A stretch of 64,000 bases of DNA from Pholiota molesta. Its lineage: Eukaryota; Basidiomycota; Agaricomycetes; Agaricales; Strophariaceae. The notes under the pieces were generated by a model. The model was not told the DNA's origin and made no database searches. It was given only the letters and a program-made list of their open reading frames with translations. The stretch is taken from positions 38,654 through 102,653 of the forward strand of contig JACGCK010000161.1 of the NCBI GenBank assembly GCA_014925825.1, read 5' to 3'. This document shows, in pieces, positions 35,114 through 46,118 of the stretch. The position numbers were made by a program, and so were the translations under genes. Position 1 is the stretch's first letter, and every line of letters starts with the position of its first letter.

Positions 35114-36499
35114 ATGAGGTGCTTCTCCATCTGCACGCTCTTTTTCTGCATCTTCTCTCTCGCCGCTGCTATCCCCGTCCCCGGCCCCAATGACGGCAAA
35201 GTGGACAAAGGAAAAGGTCGCGCCGATCCTCCCAGTCGCCCGCACACGCCCACGCCCGAGGACGACCCCTCCGTCCCCCTGCCCGGGCGCACAGGCACGC
35301 ACACCGACGCCCGCACCGGCGTGGTGACGCTGCACTACGGCGACGACCACCTCCACGAGCACATGGGCCACCTGCAGCGCAACCAGGCCGCGTTCCCGCA
35401 CAACCGCAACCCGAACCCGCTCTCTGGCCACGCCGAGCGGAACCGGGACCACGCGCTGCACAACATCCCGACGGCGGGCAACCACCCCGTCACAGGCCTG
35501 CCGCGCGTGCGCGACGAGAAGCTGCCGAACATGCTGCACAACCCGCACCACGCGACCTCGACGACGGTGGAGTATCTCCCCGACAGAGAATCCCGTGCGT
35601 ACTTGCATGCGAAATGCGCGAGAGGCCAGGTGCTAATCTCGTAATTCTGTCTTCTAGATAAAGAGGGCGGTCACACTTCGGGCTTCAAGGCAGCGATCGA
35701 GAAAGTAGGCCCGAATGGACAGGGTCAGTTACGCCCCAACCCAGGCTGGCTCCCTCTCCACCCCGGCCAACGACGTGGCCACGAAGCGCCCGCGCGCTTG
35801 AACACCCAACACCACGCCGCCGGGACGCAGCCCCCTAAGAAAGCCGCAGCAAAGCCGAAAAGCGACAAGCACACCCCGGGCGCCTCCACGTCGACCGAGT
35901 CCTACACGCCCAGCGCGGTCGGCGCGAACAAGATGGGCCTGCGCGAGCGGAAGGGCAAGCCCGCGCCGCCGCCTGCGCCGCCGAAAGTCGACCGCCCCGC
36001 ACACGCCGCGGGCACCAGCAACCTCCGCCCCGGCCGCGTCGCGCCCGCCGGGCACGTCTGGCACCCGTCCACAGGCGGCGCGCGCGCGTCCCACTCCGGC
36101 GCGCCGGGGCATTTGAAGGAGGCGGAGCAGCGCCACCCGCCGCGGCCGCAGAACCACGCGCATTACATGAAGCAGCTGCATGCAGGGAAAGAGGCGGAGG
36201 CGAAGCACACGGCCGCGGCGGCGGCGTCCGGGGCGCACAGAGGCCCCGCCAGGTTTCAGCCTGCGCAGACCGCGAACCTGCGGACGTTCGAGCAACATTT
36301 CCCTGCGCGGCACGGCGGTGCAGCGGCGGGGAGGGCACACGAAGCGCCCGCGCGCATGCAGACGCACGTGAATCATACGCCAGCGCACTCGCGGCCATCC
36401 AGCGCTCAAGGGCACCACGCGCGGCCGGCGAGTCCTCACCAACAGACGCTGCCCCACCATCCCAAGCCCAAGGGCGGCCCGTCGGGGAAGAAAAAGTAA
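35114..36499 (+). CDS. Secreted low-complexity Pro/His/Ala-rich protein, two exons
   Basis: Exons 35114-35594 and 35658-36499 join in phase to 440 aa (donor gtgcgt, acceptor cttctag). The N-terminus is a clear signal peptide (MRCFSICTLFFCIFSLAAAI). The rest is hydrophilic and compositionally biased. It holds a PTPEDDPSVPLPGRTGTHTD block, a GVVTLHYGDDHLHEH block, then long His/Pro/Ala/Arg-rich disordered sequence and a basic GPSGKKK end. No catalytic motif. GC content is much higher than in the flanks, and the reading-frame shadow on the other strand is long for that reason. The block around exon 1's middle and the start of exon 2 was copied into the fusion gene at 33538-34540. The 3' half was copied downstream twice in truncated form. 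Probably a cell-wall or extracellular protein; function unknown. Confidence 0.7.
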
Positions 36500-36639
36500 T
36501 GCGGAACCCCAGGCCAAGTAGAGGGTAGATAGCGTAGTTGTAGATAGATCGAGAGTTGTCCAGAGAAATTACAATCCGGATTATCGGAGGTGATCATGTC
36601 GGCAACTTCGTGTCGATGTTTTGAAGTTCAAACACAAGT

Positions 36640-36965
36640 TCTAGAACATTGCGCCACACGGGCACCTCTGCCATCCATCCATCTGGAGACGGGTTCTCAC
36701 AAGGCGACCCCACTTCGACCCACTTCAGCGCGCAAACGAGGCCGGCCACATGCGCGGCACCGCGCCGTCTGCTCATCCCGACGACGCGCCTGCGCGCATG
36801 TAACACGCACGAACAGCGCACAGTCAAGTGCGCCGCGGATGAGACCAGCCAGTGGGCAAGGGCACCACGCGCGGCCGGCGAGCCCCCACCAACAGAATCT
36901 GCCCCACCGCCCCAAGCCCATGAACGGCCCGTCGGGGACGAAAAAGTGACGCAGAATCCCAAACA
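36640..36965 (+). pseudogene. Truncated tandem copy b of the secreted-protein 3' half
   Basis: After a 3'-UTR-like stretch, coding homology starts at 'cacacgggcacctctgccatccat' (parent: near 36048). It is heavily shortened and ends with the parent C-terminus (QGHHARPASPHQQ, then GPSGTKK and a stop near 36949). Internal deletions shift frames. No start or signal peptide. Confidence 0.75.
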
Positions 36966-37114
36966 GTCGAGGGCAGATAGATATCCTCAGGGCGTTCGTA
37001 GTTGTATGAGAATTATCCAGAGAAATCACAATGTGGGTATCGGAGGAGACCGTGTCGGAATCTTCACCAATGTTTTGGATTAATTCAAAGCAAGTTCGAA
37101 CACAAATTTGAAGG

Positions 37115-37670
37115 ATGCTGCGCCACACGGGCATGTCTGGCACCCATCCGGAGCCGGTTCGCACAGGGCGCCCCCTTCGCCGCGCCGCGGCACCTGGACG
37201 AGGCGCGGCGGCCGCAGAACCGGAAGCACTACCCGCAGCAGCTGCACGCGGTGCGGAATCCGGATGGCGTAGGCGAACCACAATGGCGCGCCCAAGTAAG
37301 TACCAGCCAGCGCAGGGCGTTCGAGCAGCGGGTCCCTGCGCGGCACGGCGGGCACCGCGCCGTCGTCGGAGAAGAGCACACGACGAAGCGCCTGCGCGCA
37401 TGCATGCAGACGCACGGGAATAGACCAACGGACCCCAGCGCGACCGCCTCGCGCCCAAGCGCACCGCCAGTCGCGCCTCCGAGTCCGAGTCCGACTCCTG
37501 GCGCGTCCCCATCCACAGCACAGGATCCGCCGCACGGTGCTCAGCGCCAGCCCGCGCCCAGAGGCAGAGTAGCCGTCCGTAGCGTAGCCGTCCGACGTTC
37601 CCTGGATCTGTGGTGGTCCTGGACTCCTGGATTCGTAGCGGATTTGAATCCTGAGAGCGGTTGAGGTCGT
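37115..37670 (+). pseudogene. Truncated tandem copy c of the secreted-protein 3' half
   Basis: Begins 'cacacgggcatgtctggcacccatcc', as in the parent at about 36048-36070. It retains pieces such as the HYPQQLHA- and EQRVPARHGG-like segments in changing frames, and a CGC/CCG-rich tail. A third 3'-UTR-like stretch follows at about 37765-37850. Not coding as a whole. Confidence 0.7.
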
Positions 37671-38039
37671 ATGTAGGCGTAGATTGGGGGGTTTTAGAGG
37701 GATGGGATGTGGATTTCGGAGGGGATGGGGGTGGGAACGTTGGCTGGGTTGGCCTTTGTCGATTCATTCGACATAGATGATTTGGATTAGTTCGAAAGGA
37801 GTGCGAACGCGGATTTTAGGAAAAGTAACGCGTAACGCCATGTGATACTTGCATTGACGATGCAGTCTAGAAACACATGGCATTTTATTGCATTTCATTC
37901 GCCAGGGCCAGCGTACGGGATTCCGTGCGCGGTACTCGTACTGGATATAAGAAGAGGTTGCTTTTAAGAGACCACGGAAGCGAACAAAATTAAAGGCTCG
38001 GAGCCTACGTCGGGGACTAGGTTTCCAAACCTGACTCAC

Positions 38040-39333
38040 AAAAAGTAAAGACGCAGCGAGAAACGAGAAACAGAACCACCGTTAAAAAAGAAACAAGACG
38101 ATAAAGAAACAAGAAAAGAAAGATAGAAGACAAAGAACATAAACATAATTGATAAAAAGCGTTTAAAGCCACACAAAAAGCAAGGAACCAGAAGAAAGGA
38201 GGGTCGGATATTCCGTTCAATCCACTACGAGAGATACGTATGTAAAGGAGTGTGTGGCGACGGCCAGCGGCAGGCCATCTCGTCTCGTCGGGGCGCGCGG
38301 GGTATTTACAAGTACAGTAAGTATATGCTATGCTAAGGGGGTGGTTTACCAAGAAAAGAGAAGCAAGGAAAGCGCGCGACGAGACGGGGGATAGCGGTAG
38401 CATGGGGGTCGAGTTGGATGGTACGAGATGGTATTAAGTACGAAAACACAGAGCAGGCGATAAAACAGCAAACCAAGAACCAACGAAGGTACATCCACGA
38501 ATCATCAAAAAGGAAGGGGGAAAAGGAAAAGGATCACGTCCAACACCTCATACGCTCCGCGGTAAACGCCAGAGTCAGAGACCCGACGCATACACGGCGA
38601 AAGAGGGAGGAACGGCACCAAGACGCATACCTCAAACGGATCGGATAGAATGGAAGGTGGCGTGCGGCGTGCGTGCAACAGACTCTGCGCAGAAAGGGAG
38701 GCAAACCAGGTGCGGTGCGCGGGGTCCAGGAGCACCCGCAAAGTCGTGCACGGACGGGCGAGGCCGACCGCGCAAAATGAATGAAGAGTGCGACGGAAGG
38801 GGAAGCTGGGAGGGGTTGGCGAGAGAAGGCCTGGGAGAGGCTGAGGCTGAGGCTGAGGCAAACGGAGTGCACGCAACGTGTGGCGTGCGACCGCGCACGC
38901 ACCTGGATGCACTCCAAGGCGAGACCAGTGGCCAACGGAAGAGCTGGGAGGGGCAGGTGGTGTGCGCACACAGGCAGGCCTGCATGCACCCCGAGATCGC
39001 CGCGGGGCAGCGGTCAGTCCCCGATGGCCTGCCGGAAGTGGGGCACCGATCTGCGCCGTTAATCGCTCTCTCGCGTGGCGTAGTGTCCCACCTCCGAGGC
39101 GTGTATCGTCCGACGCAGCTCGCTCGCCCACCGGCGCGGACCGCTGCTGCCTGCGCGCATCGAAACCCCCAAACCACGCCCAGTCCCCCCGTCCCCTGCA
39201 CACGCCCATCCATCCATCCATCCATCCGTACCACCGAGTTGGCTGGGCGGCAGCCAATCAGCGGCCCCATCAACCCAGCCAGCCAACACGCTTCCTTCCA
39301 CCTTCAATCCCCCACGTCCGTCCTTCCAGGTTG
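38040..39333. repeat. 1.3-kb repeat R, left copy
   Basis: Nearly the whole stretch matches the reverse complement of about 48690-49990 (for example 'gacgagacgggggatagcgg', 'acagtaagtatatgctatgc', 'ggctgaggctgaggc', 'cggcagccaatcagcgg', 'agagcgattaacggcgcag'). Many small indels break any shared reading frame, although both copies happen to contain a 250-codon open frame. Its right end abuts the truncated ligase copy at 39333, where that gene's first codons should be. Nature unknown: perhaps a non-autonomous element or a captured promoter/UTR. Confidence 0.85.
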
Positions 39334-41070
39334 CTTGCCCATACGTTGCGGACGATGTTACTATTCCGCAGTCTATATTTCACTCGAGACATGAGACGTG
39401 GCCGAATCGAAAGCCCGAGACGCCATGGCTTATAGAGGATGGGACGGGGAAGAAGCTGATGGAAAGTGATGTGCGTCGCGGTGGTTCTTGCTTGAATCAT
39501 GAATGATGCCACTGATAATTACCGTCTCCGAATAGCTTCGTATTCGAACTCATGGACTCGCGAATGGACTGAAGACAAAGTATAATATAGGTACAACTGT
39601 TGAACGTTGAACTTTGAAACCTGATTCTTTTCCATGGCTGATGTGATCTGATAGGAGAGAACGACGTTGGTATGAAACATCGCCTTTCACTGTTGAAGAG
39701 CTAAATCCTGTTCTAACTTACTCTCCAGTACTGTTATTTAGTCGGAATCATGTCGGTGTGTCAACCGACGTCTCTATCGAATACCTATTGAATACGGGCT
39801 CATGCGCTTTGTATAGAATAGATTATCCCGTAGCAATTTGGGCAGTGCATCGACTGGGAGGCGCCATATCGTATGCAACACCATCTAATCCAAGTCGCTG
39901 TGAACGGACTGACCTCAATCTCCATTGTTCAGGGGCGCAAACCCTGATTCCACCACCAACGAACCGCTCTACCAACTACAAGCAACACCCAGCGTCCTGG
40001 ACTCCTACCTACCACCAACCTTCGAATCCCGGTCCACCATCACCAGCCGCACATCTGGCTCCCCACCATCCGCCCAGGCGCGCATCGACCACTTCTTCAC
40101 TGTCATCGCGGACCGCATCTGCACCGTCCTCCAGCCAGCCCCCGCCCCCCGCGACCACGCCTGTTCCCCACGTACGCTTCCTTCCCAGAACGGCGTGCGT
40201 CCCGCGCAAGTCCTATGGGAACTGGGAACCGCATCCGTTCCGCCATTGGGGACGCCAGCGAGTTCGAACTTCGACACGACGCGCGGCCGGCAAGCCGCCG
40301 CTCATCGCACCGACACGCGGCACCAGCCGACGATCCGCTTGCATCGCAGGGCATGAACGGACTCCGCCCCCGGACGCCAGCCCTGCGCGCGCGCTGGATG
40401 GCGCTACCGCTCCTCTTTGAATATTAGACGCAACTCACACGGGTTTTGTGTAGATGGTTAAAAACGGGCGACGAAGTCAAAATTGGCAGAGACGGCCAAA
40501 TGGTGGTGCTCGATCGACTGAAGGTTCCAAATACCTTCTCTTCGAATTCTTTCACAGCTAATTTCTGGTTTCAAACACAGGAAATCATGAAGGTGAAAGG
40601 CTTTCAGGTCGCTCCCGCCGAGCTCGAAGGGTGTCTCCTCGACCATAAAGAAGTTTCCAATGCCTGCGTCGTCGGTATCCCGGATGACTACAGCGCGTCG
40701 CTGTCTGCGGCCCCTTAAGATCCCGAATAGTATCTGACCTCAATACCTGGGATCATATAGACGGTGAAGTGCCTCTGGCGTTTATAGTGCTTACCGCCGA
40801 TGCAGTTAGCCGTGCGGGCCAGAACGGGCTTGCGTTAGATGAAATCAAGGCGTCTATCATCAAGGTATGTAGGCTAGCTTCCTCAACCATTCGTTTATAC
40901 TTAACCTGACCTGTGTTAATCTTTACAGCATGTCGCGCACGACAAAGTACAATACAAGCCCCTTGCAGGAGGGTGGAGTTTATCTCTGCGATCCCGACTT
41001 CTCCGAGTGGGAAACTTCTCAGGCGCGCCTTACGCGACCGTGCGATGCCCATCGTCGAAGGCAAAGGTGA
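39333..41070 (+). pseudogene. 4-coumarate-CoA-ligase-like gene, beheaded and gutted copy
   Basis: Exon-by-exon homology to 51209-54146: exon 1 remnant 39333-39470 (lacks ATG and about the first eight codons), then 39536-39590, 39655-39669, 39729-39754, about 39820-39870, and 39931-39989. At 39989 homology stops within LYQLQAT. It resumes only at 40419 in an intron, followed by GDEVKIGRDGQMVVLDRLK (from 40454), [17 protein letters not shown] (40581-40693), EVPLAFIVLTADAVSR (40762-40865) and the last exon from 40930. The central part with the SSGTTG and YHIYG motifs is gone. A splice donor is mutated (gtgcgt to gcgcgt at about 40693), and one G is missing in the last exon near 40968, shifting the frame. 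Non-functional. Confidence 0.85.
39990..40418 (+). other. Foreign 429-bp segment replacing the ligase core
   Basis: Unlike the flanking ligase sequence and richer in C. It contains protein-like text (TFESRSTITSRTSGSPPSAQ, then RIDHFFTVIADRICTVLQP) and what looks like an intron (gtacgc to ttcccag at about 40170-40189), as if copied from another spliced gene. The source is not in this window. Confidence 0.6.
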
Positions 41071-41212
41071 TGTTATAATTTCTAGACTTTCTTTTATTGT
41101 TGTCACATATGTATATATTAGTTGTCTACAATCACAAGGTGCGATTTGAGCTATGTAAATAATGCTCTTCTTCAAGGATCACTGAATGTTTGAAAACATG
41201 ACTCAGGTTCAA

Positions 41213-41860
41213 TTATAAATCGCTGAAATCTCTCCACTCTTCATCCAACTTAACCTCTCCATCTGCAATGCACAAACCTCCATGCAGTGCCAACTCCAAG
41301 TTTTCTTTCGTCATAGTCACCCCGCTCCGCATGAAGCTCCCTGTTACGCCTTCCTCAATTGATATTTCCTGCACATCGCAAATGAGGGCACTCTGATACG
41401 CAACATCAAAATCACACCGCAGCGAGTGTATTTCCCCCGGAGCTGAATATTGCGTGGCGACAAATATACAACTTTCATCCTCTATGCTTTCGTTGTCAAG
41501 CACCAGGAAGCAATGCGGCATGACTCGTTCCGCGCATGGCTCGGTGATATTCGTGTCAAACCAATCGCGCACTTCCCTGAGGGAAAGGCCGAGAAAGGCG
41601 GTAGGAGAGGAGGTGATAGGAGGGGAAGATCCTTTGGTGATAGAAGCGATATCTCTGGTGTCCATAATGACAACCCGTTCGGATACGTGTGCGGAGGGGG
41701 TTGGTTCATCAAGATATTCTTGGGTGCATTCCAAGAGGAGATCTAGGGTCTGCAGAGCAAGAATTGAGAAAGATAACACTTTATAGAGACAAACTGATGA
41801 TCTCCTCCGACTTACGGTGGTTGGGATGTCAGCGATACAGAACACTGGGCACCGGTCCAT
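41213..41860 (-). CDS. Family-A protein, copy 3
   Basis: Open throughout: exon 1 (MDRCPVFCIADIPTT) and the body are in the same frame, because the putative intron (gtaagt start, cag end) is a multiple of three without stops. Read spliced or unspliced it ends EEWRDFSDL. The core motifs MDTRDIASI, SSPTAFLGLSLREVRDWF, CFLVLDNESIEDESC, GEIHSLRC and SFMRSGVTMTKENL are intact. Compared with the other copies the start is shortened (the DGET codons are missing). It lies tail-to-tail with the broken ligase at 39333-41070. No signal peptide or known domain; I do not recognise the family. Confidence 0.65.
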   Translation of the reverse strand: MDRCPVFCIADIPTTVSRRRSSVCLYKVLSFSILALQTLDLLLECTQEYLDEPTPSAHVSERVVIMDTRDIASITKGSSPPITSSPTAFLGLSLREVRDWFDTNITEPCAERVMPHCFLVLDNESIEDESCIFVATQYSAPGEIHSLRCDFDVAYQSALICDVQEISIEEGVTGSFMRSGVTMTKENLELALHGGLCIADGEVKLDEEWRDFSDL

Positions 41861-42029
41861 GGTGGCAGAAGGTGAACCAGACGAGGCTTGGAATGGACCG
41901 ACAGATCAACTTCATTCAACTTCGCTTTTATTGATAGCTCACTGGCACACGGCGGACATTCAAATGTCAAGTCGTGCCCACAGTCAGACATGTCCTCTGT
42001 GGTAGATAGGTCTTTTTCAGAGCGATTGC

Positions 42030-42200
42030 AGTTGTAGAGCCAGAGGTTCCAGAGAAATATATCATGGATATCGGAGAGAACGTGTCGGAAACGTCGGGAT
42101 CGCTGACCTCCATCGATAAGTCTGAAGAGTTTGGAAGCAAGTTGGAAGCAAGTTCGACGTTCGAATTTGAGGAAAATTAACACATAACGTCATGTGACGC
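42030..42200. repeat. Displaced copy of the secreted-protein 3'-UTR module
   Basis: The order 'cagttgtag ... ttccagagaaat ... atcggag ... gtgtcggaa ... aagttcg ... taacgtcatgtga' recurs at 36530-36640, 37000-37110 and 37765-37850 near the secreted-protein gene. Here it sits upstream of family-A copy 3, about 4 kb from the others, without coding sequence. Confidence 0.7.
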
Positions 42201-44705
42201 ATGAGGTGATAAGATTATAATTTATTGATATCTTCAAGATTAGATAGATCATATGAACAGGTCATGCCGCACGTAGCCAGCTCAGAGCTGCCATTGGTGA
42301 TTCAATGTTCAAAAATTCAACAGTCATTCCGACCTTGGCAAGGGCCCCAGGTCCCAAGGTGCTTGTCGCCTATTATTAGTATCCATTTGACAAAGTCTGC
42401 ACCAATAGTTAGCCCTAGGTAAAGGAGAATGAAATGAAAACGAAAATGAAAAGGCAGTCAATCGCGACTCATGCCCGAATCCCCAGCCAACAATGATAGT
42501 ACGAGTACTTACGCGGTCATCACATTTTTATAATACAGGTATGTACATTCCTATTTAAAGTGCCGCCAATAAAAAACTGCCTGTCCCCATAGCTTCATGC
42601 CCAACCGCCACTTTATCTACATACTCACTCACACGGGAGACGGATGCGCAGCCAGCGCGTCGTCAATGAGTTCGAGATAAGTATAAGTAGTGGACACTGG
42701 GCGGTACCTCACTATCATTATTATGACACTGATGTGTATGATTGTATTATATGTACTACAACTTACTACAACCCTCAGCGCGCAGTGTTAATTATGTGAA
42801 GATATGCTAATTATAATATCTGCAGCACCCTCTGCACACGTCGTCCTGTGCAGTGTTTGTAATTACTTGACGCTACTTACTAATCTCAATACAGCAAATT
42901 ACTGTGTACTGTTTTTTTTTTTTGTTTTTTTTTTTTTTCAGGTGGTCATCCCGCATTCCTACGAATCCCAAATTCTTTCCTTGTTCATCCAGGCGAGCGG
43001 TCCTGTCAATGGAGCCGGCTGGCTATCAAGCTTCAAGCTTCAAGCTTCAAGCTTTGATCCCCGAGTAGGTGAAAATACAGTTAATGGACACTGGGGATGC
43101 ACAGTGCCCTAATCCACCGACGTTATTCGCGGTATCGAACGACAGTCCCATGAGCAGCTATCAGCGTCCGTTACGTTGTACACCACGCGGTGCGAAAAAT
43201 AAATAAATCCCGCAGCGTCGGCGCACTCCGACCATGTACTTACTTGCCATCCGCCCCTGACGCCCCCCGCGCAGAGGCGTCTGGGAAACCCAGCGGGCAG
43301 GCGTCAGGCGTTAGAGCGGTGCGCACGCCGCGATGGCGGCGCTGGGCGGATGCCAGTGCGCTTGGGTGTCTTGGTTGCGGCGTGGAGTTTGGCCTGGGCG
43401 TGAGGCTTGGTTGAAACTTGATCAGGCATCAGAAATATGTACTTGAAATTTGAATACATACTTGTCCTTCACTTGGCGCCCAATGTCCGCCGAGTGTAAG
43501 TATGTCTCGTGGCGTCTAAGAATAGACGCCCGCCCGCTCTCCAAGTTTACTGTTGCATGCTTTGAAAACGATCAGACACTGTATGCCTCGAGGCATGCTA
43601 CTGTACATACGGACGATGGTTATGGATTAAAAAGGCACTTGTACTGAAAATGTTGAGTATTTGCGCTGGATTCCCACCAGCGTTATCACATCGTATCAAG
43701 GAAATCGCTCGGTAACAACGATCATCGATTTCCATAGCGCGTACCGGACATGCACATCCGAATCATAGGGCAACGTAGACCGCAAAATGCGTTGCATCCT
43801 GATTGTACGATCCCAATGATAAATGGTATGTATAATCACTCTACCGTCTCTTTCCGGCTCTGAACTACAATCATCATCGCGAACATGTGCATATTTCTGG
43901 CCCTCCCTCGAGTATATATTATAATATCAATCTTTTAAGCAATTCCAAACCCAGCGATGGTCAGTGCGGAATGCAGCGTGGCCGTCATCGTGCAATTAAT
44001 ATCTGCTGGTGACGCTGGCATGATGCTGTCAGGCAACGTGGTGGCCTTGGGACGTCTATGCATATACAGACTCAAATTTATGCGCGTGTGCGAATAATGG
44101 GAATACAGCTCGGATATTAATGAGCGAGGGCCTTTAACTGGGAATTCGAATGAGTTAGAGGTACCTTACATAGAACCGTACTGTCCGGCGCATCCGATTC
44201 GGGATCCGAAGTGAGAGGTTTTTCCGTCTCGGTGTCGAGCAAGTCGGCGGGGTACGTAGTACGCAGAGCTCGAAAAATATACCAAAGATGGTAGATCCAG
44301 GGACGTAAGCGTGCTCTCTCAACACATATCACGGTCACTAGGGCGCGATAAACAACGTTAATGGGCACGCGTGTGCGCCACACAGAATATCAGACGCGCG
44401 ACGACGCATCTCGCGTGCACGCAAATATGACGTGTCTTCACGCCGACGCCTGTCGGTGCATTTGGTCTGGGTTCCCTCCATCAGCCAACAGAAAAGATGT
44501 TTGATCTCTTCCGACTCTGCTGGCGATGGGTCAGCGGTAAGTATTTATGCGGCTCGCTCTGCGAGTGCGGTTATAATAGTATGCGTGCTGTGTCCGGGGT
44601 GCAGGCACCGAGGCCGGAGGAAGGACGAGGGGATTACGTGCGGCGGGCGTAGGTGGCGGATGGCGTGCGGCACGGCCGGGGCGGCGGGGTGACCGGGGTC
44701 CCTGC
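42201..44705. other. Long intergenic region, no gene recognised
   Basis: Contains a T tract broken by one G (42911-42938), a short 'caagctt' microsatellite (about 43027-43055) and scattered short frames. A minus-strand frame at 44383-44117 has an acidic, Ser-rich end but no family match or splice context that I trust. The last part should include the promoter of the gene at 44706. Confidence 0.4.
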
Positions 44706-46118
44706 GTGAGATTTGGGTGGTGGGCTCCACATTGTGGTTGCTCTTTCCCCGTCGTCGCCATGCTCGCCTCGCCATGGCCAGCGCCCACTGCCGCCCCGCC
44801 CCTCCCGCCGCCGCCGCCACCACGGCCCCCCCACGCTGCCCGCCAGGTAATCACCGACCAGGACCAGGTCGCGCAGGCCATGACCAACTGCCAGATCAAC
44901 TCGGGCAACAACGTCTTCTCCTGCTTCCCCACCGCCGACACCACCATCCCCCAGCACCAGTGGGCGTCCTTTGTCTGTGAGTGCGCCCCCCTCCCCGTCC
45001 GCGGCCGCTGCTGACACCTCCCAGGGAACTCGCGCAGGCCAGACCTCACGCAGACGAACCTCGTCGACATTTTTCTCTTCCGCGCAGACACCCAGGAACA
45101 GGTCCTGAACTTCACTAACCAGACCAACCCGAGCGACCAGGCCGGCGTCAAGCGCACCCAGGTCGACGACAGCTGGTTCGGCTCCCAGGGCCTCGCCTTC
45201 GCCGGCCACAACGTCTCCTTCCCCTTCTACTGGGTCATCATCCGCAGCGACAAGACCCTCGACGGCAATCAGGTGCCCCAGCCCATCTTCACCGCCGTGC
45301 AGACCACCGTCCTCGACTCCGTCGCCTCCGCCTCCGCCGCGGCCTCATCCTCCTCCGTGGCAGCAGCCGCAGCGTCCTCCTCCTCCGTCATCGCCGCCTC
45401 ACTTTCCTCGATCACCGCCGCGTCGCTTTCCTCCGTCGCGCACTCCGGGACCGCGACGCCCTCGGGCGCCGTGCAGCGCGCCGCCTCCGGCAGCCCCTTC
45501 CCGCGCTGGGCGATCGCCGTCATCGTCGTGCTCGGCTTCCTCGCCATCGCCGCGACCTGCATCCTCGCGTTCCTCATCCTGCGGCGCGTGCGCCGCGCGC
45601 GCGAGCGCACCTCCTCCGCCGCGTCCTCGCGGAACAGCATGGGCTCCGCGTCGCCGATGATCCAGCGCGACGCGGACGCCGTCACGCAGCAGCGGTACGA
45701 CGCCGGGGGTGGGTCGCCGCTGCTCCCGCCGCCGGGCGTGGGCGGCGCCGTGCTCGGCGGCGCGGGTGCGAGCGCAAGAACGATGCACGATGGGGCGTCG
45801 ACGATCAGCGACAGCGGCGGCCCGTTCTCGGGCGCGGACGCGGCGATCATGGCGGACGCGTTCAGGAAGATGCTGCGCAAGCCGGACTTTGCGGCGGGGC
45901 GCGTGGACGAGGGGCCCGGCGGGGCGGAGGGGCACGGGCTGGAAGGGGAGGAGGACGAGGACGAGGAGGAGTTGGATGAGGAGGGGGACGTGCGCGCGCG
46001 CGCGGCGGAGAGCAGCAGCAACGTCGTGCTGAGCCGGGAGCTGGCGGAGGAGGGGCGGGATATCCGGAGCGTGAGCTCGTCAAGAGGGGTGCGGGTGGAG
46101 ACGCAGCCGGAGCGGTGA
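44706..46118 (+). CDS. Single-pass membrane protein with extracellular domain and Ser/Ala stalk
   Basis: Exon 1 (44706, or the ATG at 44760, to about 44978) holds QVITDQDQVAQAMTNCQINS, and TSFV-type text ends at a gtgagt donor. Exon 2, starting just after tcccag at about 45024, continues WNSRRPDLTQTNLVDIFLFR, VLNFTNQTN and HNVSFPFYWVII. Next come a long Ser/Ala stretch, a transmembrane helix (WAIAVIVVLGFLAIAATCIL plus a basic RRVRRAR stop-transfer), and a cytosolic tail with LLPPPGVGG, acidic EDEDEEELDEE and a VETQPER end. The layout resembles fungal cell-wall sensors (extracellular module, Ser-rich stalk, one helix), but I do not recognise the ectodomain. The true N-terminus and signal peptide are uncertain; an upstream exon near 44498 is possible. 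Confidence 0.65.

Noticed and set aside
35729..36517. 262-codon open frame antisense to the secreted-protein gene
   Set aside because: Shadow of a GC-rich low-complexity coding region. The sense strand has signal peptide, intron and promoter.
38505..39257. 250-codon open frame in repeat R, with a similar 249-codon frame at 48682-49431
   Set aside because: The two frames agree only in short blocks. Indels that are not multiples of three shift them against each other, so the coding frame is not conserved. Composition (Pro/Ser/Arg/Ala) explains the openness.
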